A DNA stretch of 64,000 nucleotides from CAZAZQ01 sp964489705 (GCA_964489705.1 CAZAZQ010000015.1:9508-73507); one strand, 5' to 3'. Positions 17,928-27,220 are shown, counted from the stretch's first letter. Translations and numbers: made by a program. Notes: generated by a model from the sequence alone, not told the origin.

Positions 17928-18910
17928 TGAATAAGAAAGAGCTTATCGCAACAATTGCCATTATTCTCTTTTTCTTGTTCTGTTATTTTATCCTGCCGAA
18001 GCCGGTGTCGTTTTCTCCCACGGTGTCGGTCATTATCATCATCCTGATGCTCGGGGTTTTGGGTATTATCTTTGTCCGCACCGTCGCCGGTCGGTTTGTC
18101 AGTCGCCGGATGGTTTTCTTGTTGGTCGGTGTGGCGTTGTTGTTGCCGTTCTTTATGAAGTTCCCTCTGCCGATTCAAGTGTCGCCGGAAGTGCAGTCGA
18201 TTTACGATGCGCTGGAAAAACTTCCGCCGGGCTCCAAGGTACTGGCGTCGTTCGACTATGATCCTCCCTCGGCGCCGGAGCTTCAACCGATGGCGGATGC
18301 TTTTATGAAGTATGCGTTCGAACATGGGTTGAAGGTCATCATCATGGGTTTATGGCCCCAAGGTCCTCAGCAAGCGGATCAGGCGGTGCAAGCAGCGTTT
18401 GCGGAAGACCCGGAGTTGAGAAAGAAAATCAAGTACGGCGTAGACTACGTTAACTTAGGTTTCCAATCGGGGAATGAGTTCGTCATCCTGCGGATGGGGG
18501 AAAATTTCAAGGCTATGTTCCCAACCGACTTGTATAATACTCCCTACGATTCCATTCCGTTGTTGAAAAACGTGACCAGTTTTTCCAACGTTGACTTCGG
18601 TATCAACTTCTCCGCCGGTAAGCCGGGGACGGTCGAATGGGTACAGATTGCCGTCGACCGTTACAATCTACCCATTGCGGCGGGCAATACGGCGGTGCAG
18701 GCGCCGATGGCGTATCCGTACCTGAAAGCCAATCAGTTGGTCGGGTTGATGGGAGGAATGGCTGGAGGGGCGGAATTTGAAAAAGCTACCGGTAAGATCG
18801 GAAAAGCAACGACCTATCTTCTCTCGCAGTCGTTTGCCCATATGGTAGTCATAATTTTTATCATCATCGGTAATGTTGCCTTCTTACGTGAAAAGAGGGA
18901 GAAGTTATAA
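17927..18910 (+). CDS. module 1 C protein: membrane-anchored domain of unknown function
   Basis: 327 residues. Two or three N-terminal membrane helices (about 8-26, 35-52, 65-82), a soluble region of about 210 residues, and one C-terminal helix (about 300-320). Conserved with modules 2 and 3: LPPGSKVLASFDYDP followed by APELQPM, GVDYVNLG, MFPTD with nearby DSIP, and AHMVVIIFIIIGN. I recognise no known family; the soluble part has a mixed alpha/beta pattern. It shares one base with both neighbours (ATGA-type overlaps), consistent with production in fixed ratio. Confidence 0.85.
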   Translation: MNKKELIATIAIILFFLFCYFILPKPVSFSPTVSVIIIILMLGVLGIIFVRTVAGRFVSRRMVFLLVGVALLLPFFMKFPLPIQVSPEVQSIYDALEKLPPGSKVLASFDYDPPSAPELQPMADAFMKYAFEHGLKVIIMGLWPQGPQQADQAVQAAFAEDPELRKKIKYGVDYVNLGFQSGNEFVILRMGENFKAMFPTDLYNTPYDSIPLLKNVTSFSNVDFGINFSAGKPGTVEWVQIAVDRYNLPIAAGNTAVQAPMAYPYLKANQLVGLMGGMAGGAEFEKATGKIGKATTYLLSQSFAHMVVIIFIIIGNVAFLREKREKL

Positions 18911-19554
18911 TGGGTTTTTGGGATGTCTTCGGGGTCTGGTTGGCGGCGGCGCTGACGTTGGGTATTATCTCTTTTTTATATAAAGACAACATCTTTTACA
19001 AGGCGTGTGAGGCAATCTTCGTCGGTATATCAGCCGGGTATTGGTTTATTGTCTTCTATTGGGATAACCTGTACAAAAAGTTTTGGGTGCAGGTAACCGA
19101 CCCGACCAACCCGGAATGGTACGTCCCGTGGTTCGGGTTTATCCTGGGTATCTTAATGTTGACCCGGCTTTTCGGAAAAATCGGGTGGTTGTCTCGCTGG
19201 CCTCTCGCCTTTATTGTCGGGGCGGTTGCAGGCTTGTATATGATGATTTACTTCGTCTCCAACGCCATGGTACAAATCGCCGCCACCATCGAACCATTCA
19301 GTCCGGCTCTGCTTGGCGGTTGGCAGGATATCGTCGCCAATGCGTTCATCGCCGTCGGCACTTTCTGCGGCTTGGTCTATTTCTTTTTCTCCAAGGAGCA
19401 TCGTGGTTTCTTCGGAGGTGCAGCCCGCATCGGTATCTGGTTTTTGATGATTACTTTCGGTGCTTCTTTCGGATACACGGTGATGAGCCGTATGTCGCTG
19501 ATGATAGGCAGGCTGGATTTCCTGTTTGGAACCTGGTTGGGAATGATAAAATAG
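18910..19554 (+). CDS. module 1 D protein: multi-helix membrane protein
   Basis: 214 residues with about six membrane helices. Motifs shared with D of modules 2 and 3: FSFLYKDNxFYKxxE near the start (here ISFLYKDNIFYKACE), VGISAGYW, WLSRWPLAFIVGA, YFFFSKEHRG and MITFGASFGYTVMSRMS. The SKEH and GASFGYTVM blocks are almost invariant among the three copies, so they are probably functional. No known family is recognised. It closes the first module and is followed directly by A of module 2. Confidence 0.85.
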   Translation: MGFWDVFGVWLAAALTLGIISFLYKDNIFYKACEAIFVGISAGYWFIVFYWDNLYKKFWVQVTDPTNPEWYVPWFGFILGILMLTRLFGKIGWLSRWPLAFIVGAVAGLYMMIYFVSNAMVQIAATIEPFSPALLGGWQDIVANAFIAVGTFCGLVYFFFSKEHRGFFGGAARIGIWFLMITFGASFGYTVMSRMSLMIGRLDFLFGTWLGMIK

Positions 19555-19571
19555 TGCTTCCGTTCAATTGG

Positions 19572-20822
19572 ATGAGTATACTTCAGAGAATTCGACTTCC
19601 CGTGTGTTTTATCGGTATTGTCTTCTTACTGCTTCCGCTGGTGGGGTGGGCGCAGGGACAACCTCCCGTCGGTGATAGCGACTCTCTCTCCCAAGATACT
19701 ACTCAGGTTCTCGTCGAACCGGTAACCTCTCTGATTGCCGCCAATCACGTCTATGACGACGGGAAAATTATCGACCTGTCGTGGGTACCTTCCATTGACG
19801 ATCAACCGGTCGGCGGGAAAGTGCTCGGCTACAAAGTATATAGGGTCGAAAAAGGGCGCGAGCCGGTGCTTATCGCCGAGCTTCCACCCGGCGCCAACAG
19901 CTATCAAGACCAAACGGTGGAGCGGGAGAAAGAATATCGCTACTATGTTTCCGCTGTCTCTACGGACAACACCGAAGTGCCCTCGCGGATGACGGAATGG
20001 GTACAGGCAAAGCGGGAGTGGATAAATTTTGACAGAAAGTACCTTTTCTTGATGGCGGTGATTATCTCAGCGGCGGTCATCTATTTTGTCGAGACGGCAA
20101 AGCGGGGGAAAAAGCTTTTTGTACGGAAAATTGCCGGATTGGAAGCCATCGATGACGCCGTCGGCAGAGCGACGGAAATGGGGCGGCCGGTCTTGTTCAT
20201 TCCCGGTATCCATGACATGGATGATGTCCAGACGTTGGCGGCATTGACTATCTTGGGAAGAGTTTCGCGAACCATCGCTGATTACGACACCAAAATTTTC
20301 ATGCCGGTGGCGCGTTCGCTGGTAATGACGGCGGCGCGGGAAACGATTAAAGCCTCGTACCAGGCGGCGGGACGACCGGACGCTTATTCCGACGATATGG
20401 TCAACTATGTGACCGACGAGCAATTCGGCTATGTCGCCGCTGTGGACGGCATCATGGTGCGGGAGCGACCGGCGACCGTTTTTCTTTTAGGCGCTTTCTT
20501 TGCCGAATCGCTGATTCTGGCGGAAACCGGCAACTCGGTCGGAGCCATCCAGATTGCCGGCACGGCTCGTCCGGCGCAGTTGCCCTTTTTCATCGCCGCC
20601 TGTGATTTTACTCTCATCGGCGAGGAGTTGTTTGCCGCCTCCGCTTATTTATCGGGAGAGCCGCGGTTGTTGGGTTCTTTGAAAGGGCAGGATGTCGGGA
20701 AGGCGATTGCCATGATTGTCATAGTTCTTGGTGTGCTTGCCGTGACGGCGGCGGAAGCCTGGCATATCGGCTTCATGCAAGATATATACCATTGGCTGAA
20801 CCAAGTATTTTCAACGAACTGA
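19572..20822 (+). CDS. module 2 A protein: FnIII domain plus DUF6754-like domain
   Basis: 416 residues from the ATG at 19572, which gives a clean signal peptide ending VGWAQ. A GTG at 19554, sharing a base with the stop of D1, is an alternative six codons longer. Order: signal peptide, FnIII (about 45-145), membrane helix (about 160-178), DUF6754-like domain (about 185-385), last membrane helix. It is the closest relative of A1: over the roughly 94 residues from FGY to VGKA I count about 13 differences by eye. This closeness against the weaker match of A3 suggests modules 1 and 2 arose from the more recent duplication. Confidence 0.85.
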   Translation: MSILQRIRLPVCFIGIVFLLLPLVGWAQGQPPVGDSDSLSQDTTQVLVEPVTSLIAANHVYDDGKIIDLSWVPSIDDQPVGGKVLGYKVYRVEKGREPVLIAELPPGANSYQDQTVEREKEYRYYVSAVSTDNTEVPSRMTEWVQAKREWINFDRKYLFLMAVIISAAVIYFVETAKRGKKLFVRKIAGLEAIDDAVGRATEMGRPVLFIPGIHDMDDVQTLAALTILGRVSRTIADYDTKIFMPVARSLVMTAARETIKASYQAAGRPDAYSDDMVNYVTDEQFGYVAAVDGIMVRERPATVFLLGAFFAESLILAETGNSVGAIQIAGTARPAQLPFFIAACDFTLIGEELFAASAYLSGEPRLLGSLKGQDVGKAIAMIVIVLGVLAVTAAEAWHIGFMQDIYHWLNQVFSTN

Positions 20823-20832
20823 CGGGGAAACG

Positions 20833-21510
20833 ATGAGACGCTTTGTACCATTGATGATAACTTTTGTGGTCGGGACGGTATTAATCGTCTCGGTGTTCAT
20901 CCCCCCCTTTGAAAACTTGGAGCGCACCTTTACGCTCTTTTTCGATATTATCGCCGTCTTTGCGTTCTTTCTCGGCGGCGGCAATCTCTTACGGGTGCAT
21001 ATCAACAAACTGCGCTACCGCAAACGGGATTGGGGCTATTCCATTGTCACGGTGCTCGGCTTTACGGTGATGTTGGTTATCGGGTTGGGGAAATTGGGAG
21101 CGCCGGGGGATATTTCCACCGCCGTTGACAACCCTGACTCGCTTTTCTATACGATTTTTGAGACGGTTCTCGTACCGTTGCAGTCGACGATGTATTCGTT
21201 GCTGGCGTTCTTTGTCGCGTCCGCGTCGTATCGCGCCTTTCGCGCCAAAAACAAAGAAGCGACGCTGCTGTTGGTGGCGGCATTTATCATCTTGTTGGGA
21301 CGGACTCCGTTCGGAACCTTGGTGACCGGCTGGATCCCCGAATCGTTTTCCCTTCTCCAAATCCCCAACCTTGCCATCTGGATTTTGAACTCTCCGAATC
21401 TTGCCGGACAACGAGCGATTATGATAGGCATCGGTCTGGGGGTGATTTCCATGTCCTTGCGGTTAATCCTCGGCGTGGAACGCTCTTACTTGGGAGATGA
21501 CAATGCCTAA
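20833..21510 (+). CDS. module 2 B protein: six-helix membrane protein
   Basis: 225 residues, same length and helix pattern as B1. The shared core is LLAFFVASASYRAFRAKN with LLGRTPFG, AGQRAIMIGIGLG and LRLILGVERSYLG. It begins 10 bases after A2 and its last codons overlap the beginning of C2. No known family is recognised; synteny and sequence mark it as the B subunit of the second module. Confidence 0.85.
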   Translation: MRRFVPLMITFVVGTVLIVSVFIPPFENLERTFTLFFDIIAVFAFFLGGGNLLRVHINKLRYRKRDWGYSIVTVLGFTVMLVIGLGKLGAPGDISTAVDNPDSLFYTIFETVLVPLQSTMYSLLAFFVASASYRAFRAKNKEATLLLVAAFIILLGRTPFGTLVTGWIPESFSLLQIPNLAIWILNSPNLAGQRAIMIGIGLGVISMSLRLILGVERSYLGDDNA

Positions 21511-22417
21511 CCTGGGAGTCATCATATCCTTGGGAATTGTCGTGGGCGGCTTGCTGTGGCTGCTCATCCGTTCTCTCAGCGGCAAGGAAGTGGAGCGGCG
21601 GGTGATATTCTTGTTCATCTTCGTGGCGGTGGCGGCTCCCATTCTTTTCCCCATAACTTTTCAAGAACACGCTACCCCTATCGTCAAGCGGCTCTTCGAG
21701 CGGATTGAAACTTTGCCGCCGGGCTCGCACATTCTCATCTCTTTCGATTACGACCCCGCCATGGCGCCGGAAGTGCAGCCGATGGCGAACGCTCTGTCGC
21801 GACATTGTTTGGCGAAGGGGCATAAAGTGGTCTTTATGTGCCTGTGGGCGACGGGGCAGTCGTTGTTAATGAACACCTTGGAGCAGGTAATAAAGCCGGA
21901 CTTTCCGGATCTCCGTGAGGGGGTCGACTACGTCAACGTCGGCTACAAAGCAGGGAACGAAGGGGTGCTGAATGTGATTGTCTCCGATTTCAAAAAGATG
22001 TTTCCGACCGACGTGAACGGCGTGCCCTTGGATAGCGTCCCGATATTCAATGATATCAAGTCGTGCAAGGATTTTGACCTTATCCTCGCTATTGGCGGAG
22101 GGCGACCCGGACCCAAGGAGTGGGTGCTCTTTGTCGGCGATCCCGGCGGCGTGCCTATCGGTGCCGGGGTAGCGGCGGTGGTGGCGCCTCAGTTGTATCC
22201 GTATTTTCCCCGACAGGTCATCGGAATCCTCGGCGGGGTGAAAGGGGCGGCGGAATACGAGTCGGAGTTGGCACATACCTATGAGCGTTTTGCGGATATG
22301 GACAAACCCGGCTTGCGAATGATGGGACCCCAGACGCTGGCGCATATCGTCATCATGGCGTTCATACTTATCGGTAATATCGCTTTCTTCCGGAGACGAA
22401 AGAAAGGTGAAAAGTAG
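21503..22417 (+). CDS. module 2 C protein: membrane-anchored domain of unknown function
   Basis: 304 residues from the ATG at 21503, chosen because GGGAG lies six bases upstream; the ATG at 21497 would have no room for a site. Two N-terminal helices, a soluble domain and one C-terminal helix (LAHIVIMAFILIGNIAFF). Shared with C1 and C3: LPPGSHILISFDYDP, APEVQPMANAL, GVDYVNVGYKAGNEG, MFPTDVNGVPLDSVP and GGVKGAAEYE. It overlaps the B2 stop by eight bases. Confidence 0.84.
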   Translation: MPNLGVIISLGIVVGGLLWLLIRSLSGKEVERRVIFLFIFVAVAAPILFPITFQEHATPIVKRLFERIETLPPGSHILISFDYDPAMAPEVQPMANALSRHCLAKGHKVVFMCLWATGQSLLMNTLEQVIKPDFPDLREGVDYVNVGYKAGNEGVLNVIVSDFKKMFPTDVNGVPLDSVPIFNDIKSCKDFDLILAIGGGRPGPKEWVLFVGDPGGVPIGAGVAAVVAPQLYPYFPRQVIGILGGVKGAAEYESELAHTYERFADMDKPGLRMMGPQTLAHIVIMAFILIGNIAFFRRRKKGEK

Positions 22418-23260
22418 GTGCGGCGCTCAACGTACATAGTGGTGGGAGTTATCGTCGTTCTCTTTGTGGCGATATGGATTTACCGGGCGATGACGCTTTC
22501 CGGAGTCGTCGAACATAACGTCCAAAAGGCGTTCTTGTTGACGGTCTCGGCGTTTTTAACGCTGTCCATCTTTTCGTTCCTCTACAAAGACAATCCGTTT
22601 TACAAATTTGCCGAGCATCTGTTTGTCGGCGTTTCGGCGGCATACTGGATGAGCCTGGGATTTTGGTCGACGTTGGTAGGAAACCTCATCCCGCGGATTT
22701 CCGACGGTTTGTCGAACTTTTTCCGGCAGCCCATTCAACCCAGTCATAAGATTGTCGGTCCCATAGATGTCAACATCTTCTATTGGATACCGGTGGTATT
22801 GGGGTTGATGCTGTTGATGCGTCTTTCGCGGCAATACGGATGGCTCTCGCGATGGCCTCTGGCGTTCATTGTCGGCACCACCGCGGGGTTGAACTTTGTC
22901 CGCTACCTGCGGTCGGATTTTATCGTTCAGGTCTCGTCGACGTTCGTGCCTTTGCTCGGACGGGAGCCGCATCCGTGGCGGGGAATCGGAGATTTTATTG
23001 CTCATTTAGACTTGTCGGCGACCGGACAGTTGGCGGCGATTCTTTCCAACTGGGTGATATTCTTCGGGGTGATTTGCGGGATAATCTATTTCTTCTTTTC
23101 CAAAGAACATACCGGAATTTTCGGGCGGGCGTCCCGCATCGGTATCTGGATTCTCATGATTACCTTCGGCGCCTCGTTCGGCTATACCGTGATGGGGCGT
23201 ATTTCTCTGTTGGTCGGGCGGATTACGTTTCTGTTCGGCGATTGGTTGGGATTGCTCTGA
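22418..23260 (+). CDS. module 2 D protein: multi-helix membrane protein with longer N-terminus
   Basis: 280 residues, GTG start immediately after the C2 stop. Compared with D1 it has an extra N-terminal membrane helix (residues about 5-22) before the common core FSFLYKDNPFYKFAEHLFVGVSAAYW, and longer loops. The core blocks WLSRWPLAFIVGT, IYFFFSKEHTG, and MITFGASFGYTVMGRISLL are preserved. No known family. It ends 26 bases before A3. Confidence 0.85.
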   Translation: MRRSTYIVVGVIVVLFVAIWIYRAMTLSGVVEHNVQKAFLLTVSAFLTLSIFSFLYKDNPFYKFAEHLFVGVSAAYWMSLGFWSTLVGNLIPRISDGLSNFFRQPIQPSHKIVGPIDVNIFYWIPVVLGLMLLMRLSRQYGWLSRWPLAFIVGTTAGLNFVRYLRSDFIVQVSSTFVPLLGREPHPWRGIGDFIAHLDLSATGQLAAILSNWVIFFGVICGIIYFFFSKEHTGIFGRASRIGIWILMITFGASFGYTVMGRISLLVGRITFLFGDWLGLL

Positions 23261-23286
23261 GTGATTTAATATAAAGGGAGAATGGT

Positions 23287-24807
23287 ATGAAATATAAGTT
23301 CTTGATGGTGTTTCTCTTCCTTCTTGGGTGGGCGTTCTCGGTGGGGAACGCACAAGAAGCCGAGCCGGCAGCGCCCGCGGCTGCGGAAGATAGCCTGGCG
23401 ACGGATTCAATCCCTCCGCCGAGGCCGGTCTCGAATCTTCAGGCGCGCGACAAGGAAAACGACCACGGCCATGCCATAGTTCTCACATGGACCCCTTCTC
23501 CTGATGACGGCACCGGAGCCAAGACGGTTATGATGTACGAAATCTTTCGCTGGGTGCCGTACTTTATGGATACCTTGAGTGCCATTCGAGACAGCGTCTC
23601 CCAGATGCGGGAGTATATTGCCGATATCGAAGCGTTTCTCCCGCGGGCGGAGAAACGACTCAAACGGTATCAAAAAAAGGAGGGAGAGGGTTTTGCCGAT
23701 TCGGTTACGTTTTATGCCGATACGATAGCGTCATGCGAACGGTTGTTGCCGCAGTACCGAAGAAATTTGAAGATGTGGCTTAAGAAGAGAGAGGAAGCGA
23801 TTGAGCATATTCCTGTTGCTCACAAGAGCTATCCGAACCAGGGGGAGTGGCGAAAAATCGGTACCGCTCTGAGCGGAGCCACAGAATATGTGGACATCGG
23901 TTCCAAGGAGAAATCGTCCGGCGATTATCTGGCAGACTATACCGATTATTACTACCGGGTGGATGCCGTTACTTCCGATCCTGCGATTCGTGCTTCTTCC
24001 GAGATCGCCGGTCCGGTGCAATCATACGGGCAGTTGTACCACACGGGACGAACGCCGGTGCTGGTAGCGGTGCTTATCTTTGCCGTCTTGACGATTTACT
24101 TTATCTCCAAGGCGAGACGGGGTATCGACCTGTATGTACGTCCTTTACCCGGCATTCAGGCGGTGGATGACGCTATCGGGCGCGCTACCGAGATGGGCAA
24201 GCCGATTCTGTACGTCCTCGGGTTGGGTTCCGCCGCCGATATTGCAACCATCGCTTCGTTTACAATCTTAGGGCGAGTGGCTCGCAAGGTCGCCGAGTAT
24301 CAAACGAAGTTGATTGTTCCGTGTTACGATCCGATTGTCATGACGGTAGCGCAGGAAACGGTCAAAGCCGCCTATTCCGATGCGGGCCGTCCGGATGATT
24401 ATGATGAAGACATCGTCTACTTCGTTACCCAATCCCAGTTTGCGTACGTGGCGGCGGTCAACGGAACGATGCTTCGGGAACGGCCTGCCACCAACATTTA
24501 CATGGGAATATTCTACGCCGAGTCGCTTATCTTGGCGGAGACCGGTGCCGTGGCGGGCTCCATTCAAATTTCCGGCACCGACCAAATCGCCCAGATTCCC
24601 TTTTTCATTGTTGCCTGCGATTATACCTTGATTGGGGAAGAGCTGTACGCCGCCTCGGCATACTTGGGGCGGGAGCCGTTGCTGCTGGGCTCATTGAAAG
24701 CACAAGACTATGCCAAAGCGTTGGTGATTATTTTGTCCATTATCGGCTTCCTTGCCGCCAACGTGGGATGGCACTCCCTCGTGAAATTGTTCAAAGTGGT
24801 TGATTAG
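23287..24807 (+). CDS. module 3 A protein: FnIII with long helical insert plus DUF6754-like domain
   Basis: 506 residues, about 85 longer than A1 and A2. After a signal peptide (1-22) and an Ala/Pro-rich stretch, the FnIII domain starts near 40 (PVSNLQARDKENDHG) but is split near residues 95-185 by a charged, heptad-like helical pair rich in Glu, Arg and Lys; the fold resumes at GEWRKIGTALSG. A membrane helix near 258-275 and the DUF6754-like domain (about 285-480) follow, ending in a last helix. Conserved blocks include GRATEMGKPI, FAYVAAVNG, SLILAETG and LLLGSLKAQD. The insertion is unique to this copy and could reach a partner outside the membrane. Confidence 0.85.
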   Translation: MKYKFLMVFLFLLGWAFSVGNAQEAEPAAPAAAEDSLATDSIPPPRPVSNLQARDKENDHGHAIVLTWTPSPDDGTGAKTVMMYEIFRWVPYFMDTLSAIRDSVSQMREYIADIEAFLPRAEKRLKRYQKKEGEGFADSVTFYADTIASCERLLPQYRRNLKMWLKKREEAIEHIPVAHKSYPNQGEWRKIGTALSGATEYVDIGSKEKSSGDYLADYTDYYYRVDAVTSDPAIRASSEIAGPVQSYGQLYHTGRTPVLVAVLIFAVLTIYFISKARRGIDLYVRPLPGIQAVDDAIGRATEMGKPILYVLGLGSAADIATIASFTILGRVARKVAEYQTKLIVPCYDPIVMTVAQETVKAAYSDAGRPDDYDEDIVYFVTQSQFAYVAAVNGTMLRERPATNIYMGIFYAESLILAETGAVAGSIQISGTDQIAQIPFFIVACDYTLIGEELYAASAYLGREPLLLGSLKAQDYAKALVIILSIIGFLAANVGWHSLVKLFKVVD

Positions 24808-24820
24808 GAGGTGATGATAG

Positions 24821-25480
24821 ATGCGAAGACAGTTACCCCTTGCCCTGGTGTTTATTTTCGGGACGTTTATGATTTTTCAGTATTTTGTCCCTCACGAAAA
24901 GTCGGAGTGGCTTTATGAGTTCCTCTTCTCCTGGCTCTACATTATCGGGATTTTTGCGTTAGGTTTGGGAATTTGGTCGTTAGTGCGGGTTTCCGTGGGA
25001 AAAATCAAAGCTCGCGGACCGGGATGGGGCTATCCGATAGTCACGCTGGCGGGGCTTTTTCTGATGATATTTTTCGGCTTCACCGGTTACCGGGACGGCT
25101 CTTTCGGTTTTCATTTCATGACCGCCGAAGGGTTGTCGAATTATTGGTTCCGGCACTTTTTTAATTATATCCTGATTCCCATTCAGTCGACCATGTTTGC
25201 GCTGTTGGCATTCTTCATCGCTTCGGCAGCGTACCGCGCTTTCCGAGCCCGGAATATATTAGCCACGTTGCTTTTGATGTCGGCGCTGATTATGATGTTG
25301 CGCTTCAATCCGTACCTCGGACCGGTCGGTCCTATCATTGCCGATACGGCGTCGTGGTTGTTGAATGTCCCGAACTTGGCGGCGAAACGGGCGATTATTA
25401 TCGGCGTCGGCTTGGGGATGGTTGCCACCGCCTTGAAAATTATTCTGGGTATCGAACGCGGTTACCTGGGGAAAGGATAA
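24821..25480 (+). CDS. module 3 B protein: six-helix membrane protein
   Basis: 219 residues. GGAGG precedes the ATG at 24821. Shared with B1/B2: LLAFFIASAAYRAFRARN, NLAAKRAIIIGVGLG and LKIILGIERGYLG. The AGQRA motif of the other two reads AAKRA here, one of several signs that module 3 is the most divergent copy. Function unknown. Confidence 0.85.
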   Translation: MRRQLPLALVFIFGTFMIFQYFVPHEKSEWLYEFLFSWLYIIGIFALGLGIWSLVRVSVGKIKARGPGWGYPIVTLAGLFLMIFFGFTGYRDGSFGFHFMTAEGLSNYWFRHFFNYILIPIQSTMFALLAFFIASAAYRAFRARNILATLLLMSALIMMLRFNPYLGPVGPIIADTASWLLNVPNLAAKRAIIIGVGLGMVATALKIILGIERGYLGKG

Positions 25481-25492
25481 GGAGGTGTCACG

Positions 25493-26374
25493 ATGAAAAC
25501 GAACATCTTTGATAGAATGATGTCGCTCGACCGCCGCTGGGTCTTTCTGTTTGTTGCGGTGGTGTGCGTGGCAACCTACTTTTATCCCTTTTCCATTCCT
25601 ATCCGGGTGGATGATGAAGTAAGGTCTATCTACGAATTTATCGATACCCTCAAGCCGGGCGAGATAGTGTTTGTCGCCATCGACTACGATCCGAATGCGT
25701 TGGCGGAGCTTCATCCGATGACTTATGCGCTGATGGAACACTGCTTTCGCAAGGACCTGAAGGTGATTATTACAGCGCTTTCGCAGAACGGTCCCGGCAT
25801 GGCGGAGCAAGCTATTCTCGATATCACCGACTCTGTCCGTCAGGATAAAGAATACAACGGTGTCTTCTATAGAGGGAAAGAGATTAAGAACGGGATTGAT
25901 TATACGTTCTTGGGATACAAGCCCTACTATGGGTTGGTCATTTTAGGTATGGGGCAAAACTTCCGGTTGCCTTTCCCGACCGATTACTACGGCACTCCTC
26001 TCGATTCCATCCCCATGATGAAGGGCGTGCAAAACTACAGTCAGGTGGCGTGTGTCATCGACATTTCCGCCGGGAGCATCACCGACGCCTGGATTTCCTA
26101 CGGGCAGGGACGCTTCGGCTTCCCCTTAGCCTTGGGTTTGACCGGTGTTATGGGGGCGGATTATTACCCCTACTTGAATTCCAAACAGGTCTTTGGAATT
26201 ATGGCGGGGTTGTATGGTGCCGCCCAGTATGAGAAACTTGCCGATAATCCCGGCTTGGCGATGGACGGCATGCGGATACAAGTGTTTGCTCATATTGTGA
26301 TTATCTTGTTCATTATCATGGGCAACCTGGGATTTTTCATGAGTCGGCGTGACAGAAGAAGGCTTGGGAGGTAA
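25493..26374 (+). CDS. module 3 C protein: membrane-anchored domain of unknown function
   Basis: 293 residues, with a single N-terminal helix (about 15-33) instead of two or three, then the soluble domain and a C-terminal helix (FAHIVIILFIIMGNLGFF). Shared blocks: IDYDPNALAELHPM, GIDYTFLGYKPY, FPTDYYGTPLDSIP, GLYGAAQYE. It carries a short insertion (KEYNGVFYRGKEIKN) before GIDY not seen in C1. GGAGG lies upstream of the ATG. Confidence 0.84.
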   Translation: MKTNIFDRMMSLDRRWVFLFVAVVCVATYFYPFSIPIRVDDEVRSIYEFIDTLKPGEIVFVAIDYDPNALAELHPMTYALMEHCFRKDLKVIITALSQNGPGMAEQAILDITDSVRQDKEYNGVFYRGKEIKNGIDYTFLGYKPYYGLVILGMGQNFRLPFPTDYYGTPLDSIPMMKGVQNYSQVACVIDISAGSITDAWISYGQGRFGFPLALGLTGVMGADYYPYLNSKQVFGIMAGLYGAAQYEKLADNPGLAMDGMRIQVFAHIVIILFIIMGNLGFFMSRRDRRRLGR

Positions 26375-26379
26375 GTGCT

Positions 26380-27186
26380 ATGGATTTCACGACGTTTTTA
26401 TGGACAACGTTTGGGGCGTTTCTGACCCTGGCGACCTTCTCGTTCTTGTACAAGGATAATCCCTTTTACAAGTTTGCCGAGCACTTGGTGGTCGGCGTTT
26501 CCGCCGGCTATTTCGTGATTATTCTCTGGCACAACGGTTTGGTCCCGAACCTGTTTCAACGCTTAGCCGACGGCGATTGGTACTTCCTGTGGTTAAATTC
26601 TTCGGAGCCGTGGTACCTGATTCCGGCGATTCTCGGAGCGATGATGTTTACCCGTTTCTCTCGGAACTATGCGTGGGTCTCTCGTTGGCCGTTGGCACTT
26701 TATATCGGGATTGCCATGGGGGTGGGGGTGCCGCTGGTAATGGCAAACAACGTCAACCGCCAGCTCGTGGCGAGCATGAATCCCATCGACTGGCACAACT
26801 TCTGGGGACATGGGTTCCTTGACAGCTCCGCAGGTTTTTCCCAGGCTATTATTTTCGCCGGCGCCGTTGCCGCGTTGATATATTTCTTCTTCTCCAAGGA
26901 GCATACCGGAGCCTTCGGCGCCGTTGCGAAGTTCGGCATTTGGATTTTGATGATTGGCTTCGGAGCGTCGTTCGGCTATACGGTGATGGGGCGTATTTCC
27001 CTGTTCATCAACCGTATCCAGGATCTCAGTTTTTGGGGAACGGCGGCTTTCGACAAAACCAATCCGAATTATTCTTCCGGTTTCCTGATTGTGTTCTGGT
27101 TGGTGATTGCCGCTATCGTGGTGTATATCATTTCGGAGCTTGTCAGATTCCTTCGGCGTCCCCCGGAGCAGGAATCGACCACGTAA
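26380..27186 (+). CDS. module 3 D protein: multi-helix membrane protein
   Basis: 268 residues. The core is the same as D1/D2 (FSFLYKDNPFYKFAEHLVVGVSAGYF, WVSRWPLALYIG, YFFFSKEHTGAFG, MIGFGASFGYTVMGRISLF), followed by an additional C-terminal membrane helix and a charged tail (residues about 235-268) absent from the others. It is the last gene of the twelve; a strong terminator begins 35 bases after its stop. Confidence 0.85.
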   Translation: MDFTTFLWTTFGAFLTLATFSFLYKDNPFYKFAEHLVVGVSAGYFVIILWHNGLVPNLFQRLADGDWYFLWLNSSEPWYLIPAILGAMMFTRFSRNYAWVSRWPLALYIGIAMGVGVPLVMANNVNRQLVASMNPIDWHNFWGHGFLDSSAGFSQAIIFAGAVAALIYFFFSKEHTGAFGAVAKFGIWILMIGFGASFGYTVMGRISLFINRIQDLSFWGTAAFDKTNPNYSSGFLIVFWLVIAAIVVYIISELVRFLRRPPEQESTT

Positions 27187-27220
27187 AGGGAACGTGAGTT
27201 AATACTGACGATAGAACAAA

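Noticed and set aside
15977..27186. Respiratory or antiporter complex (Nuo/Mrp type) as identity of the membrane module
   Set aside because: Many membrane helices in tandem genes invite this reading, but none of the charged-helix motifs of Nuo L/M/N or Mrp subunits, no Fe-S motifs and no haem ligands are seen.
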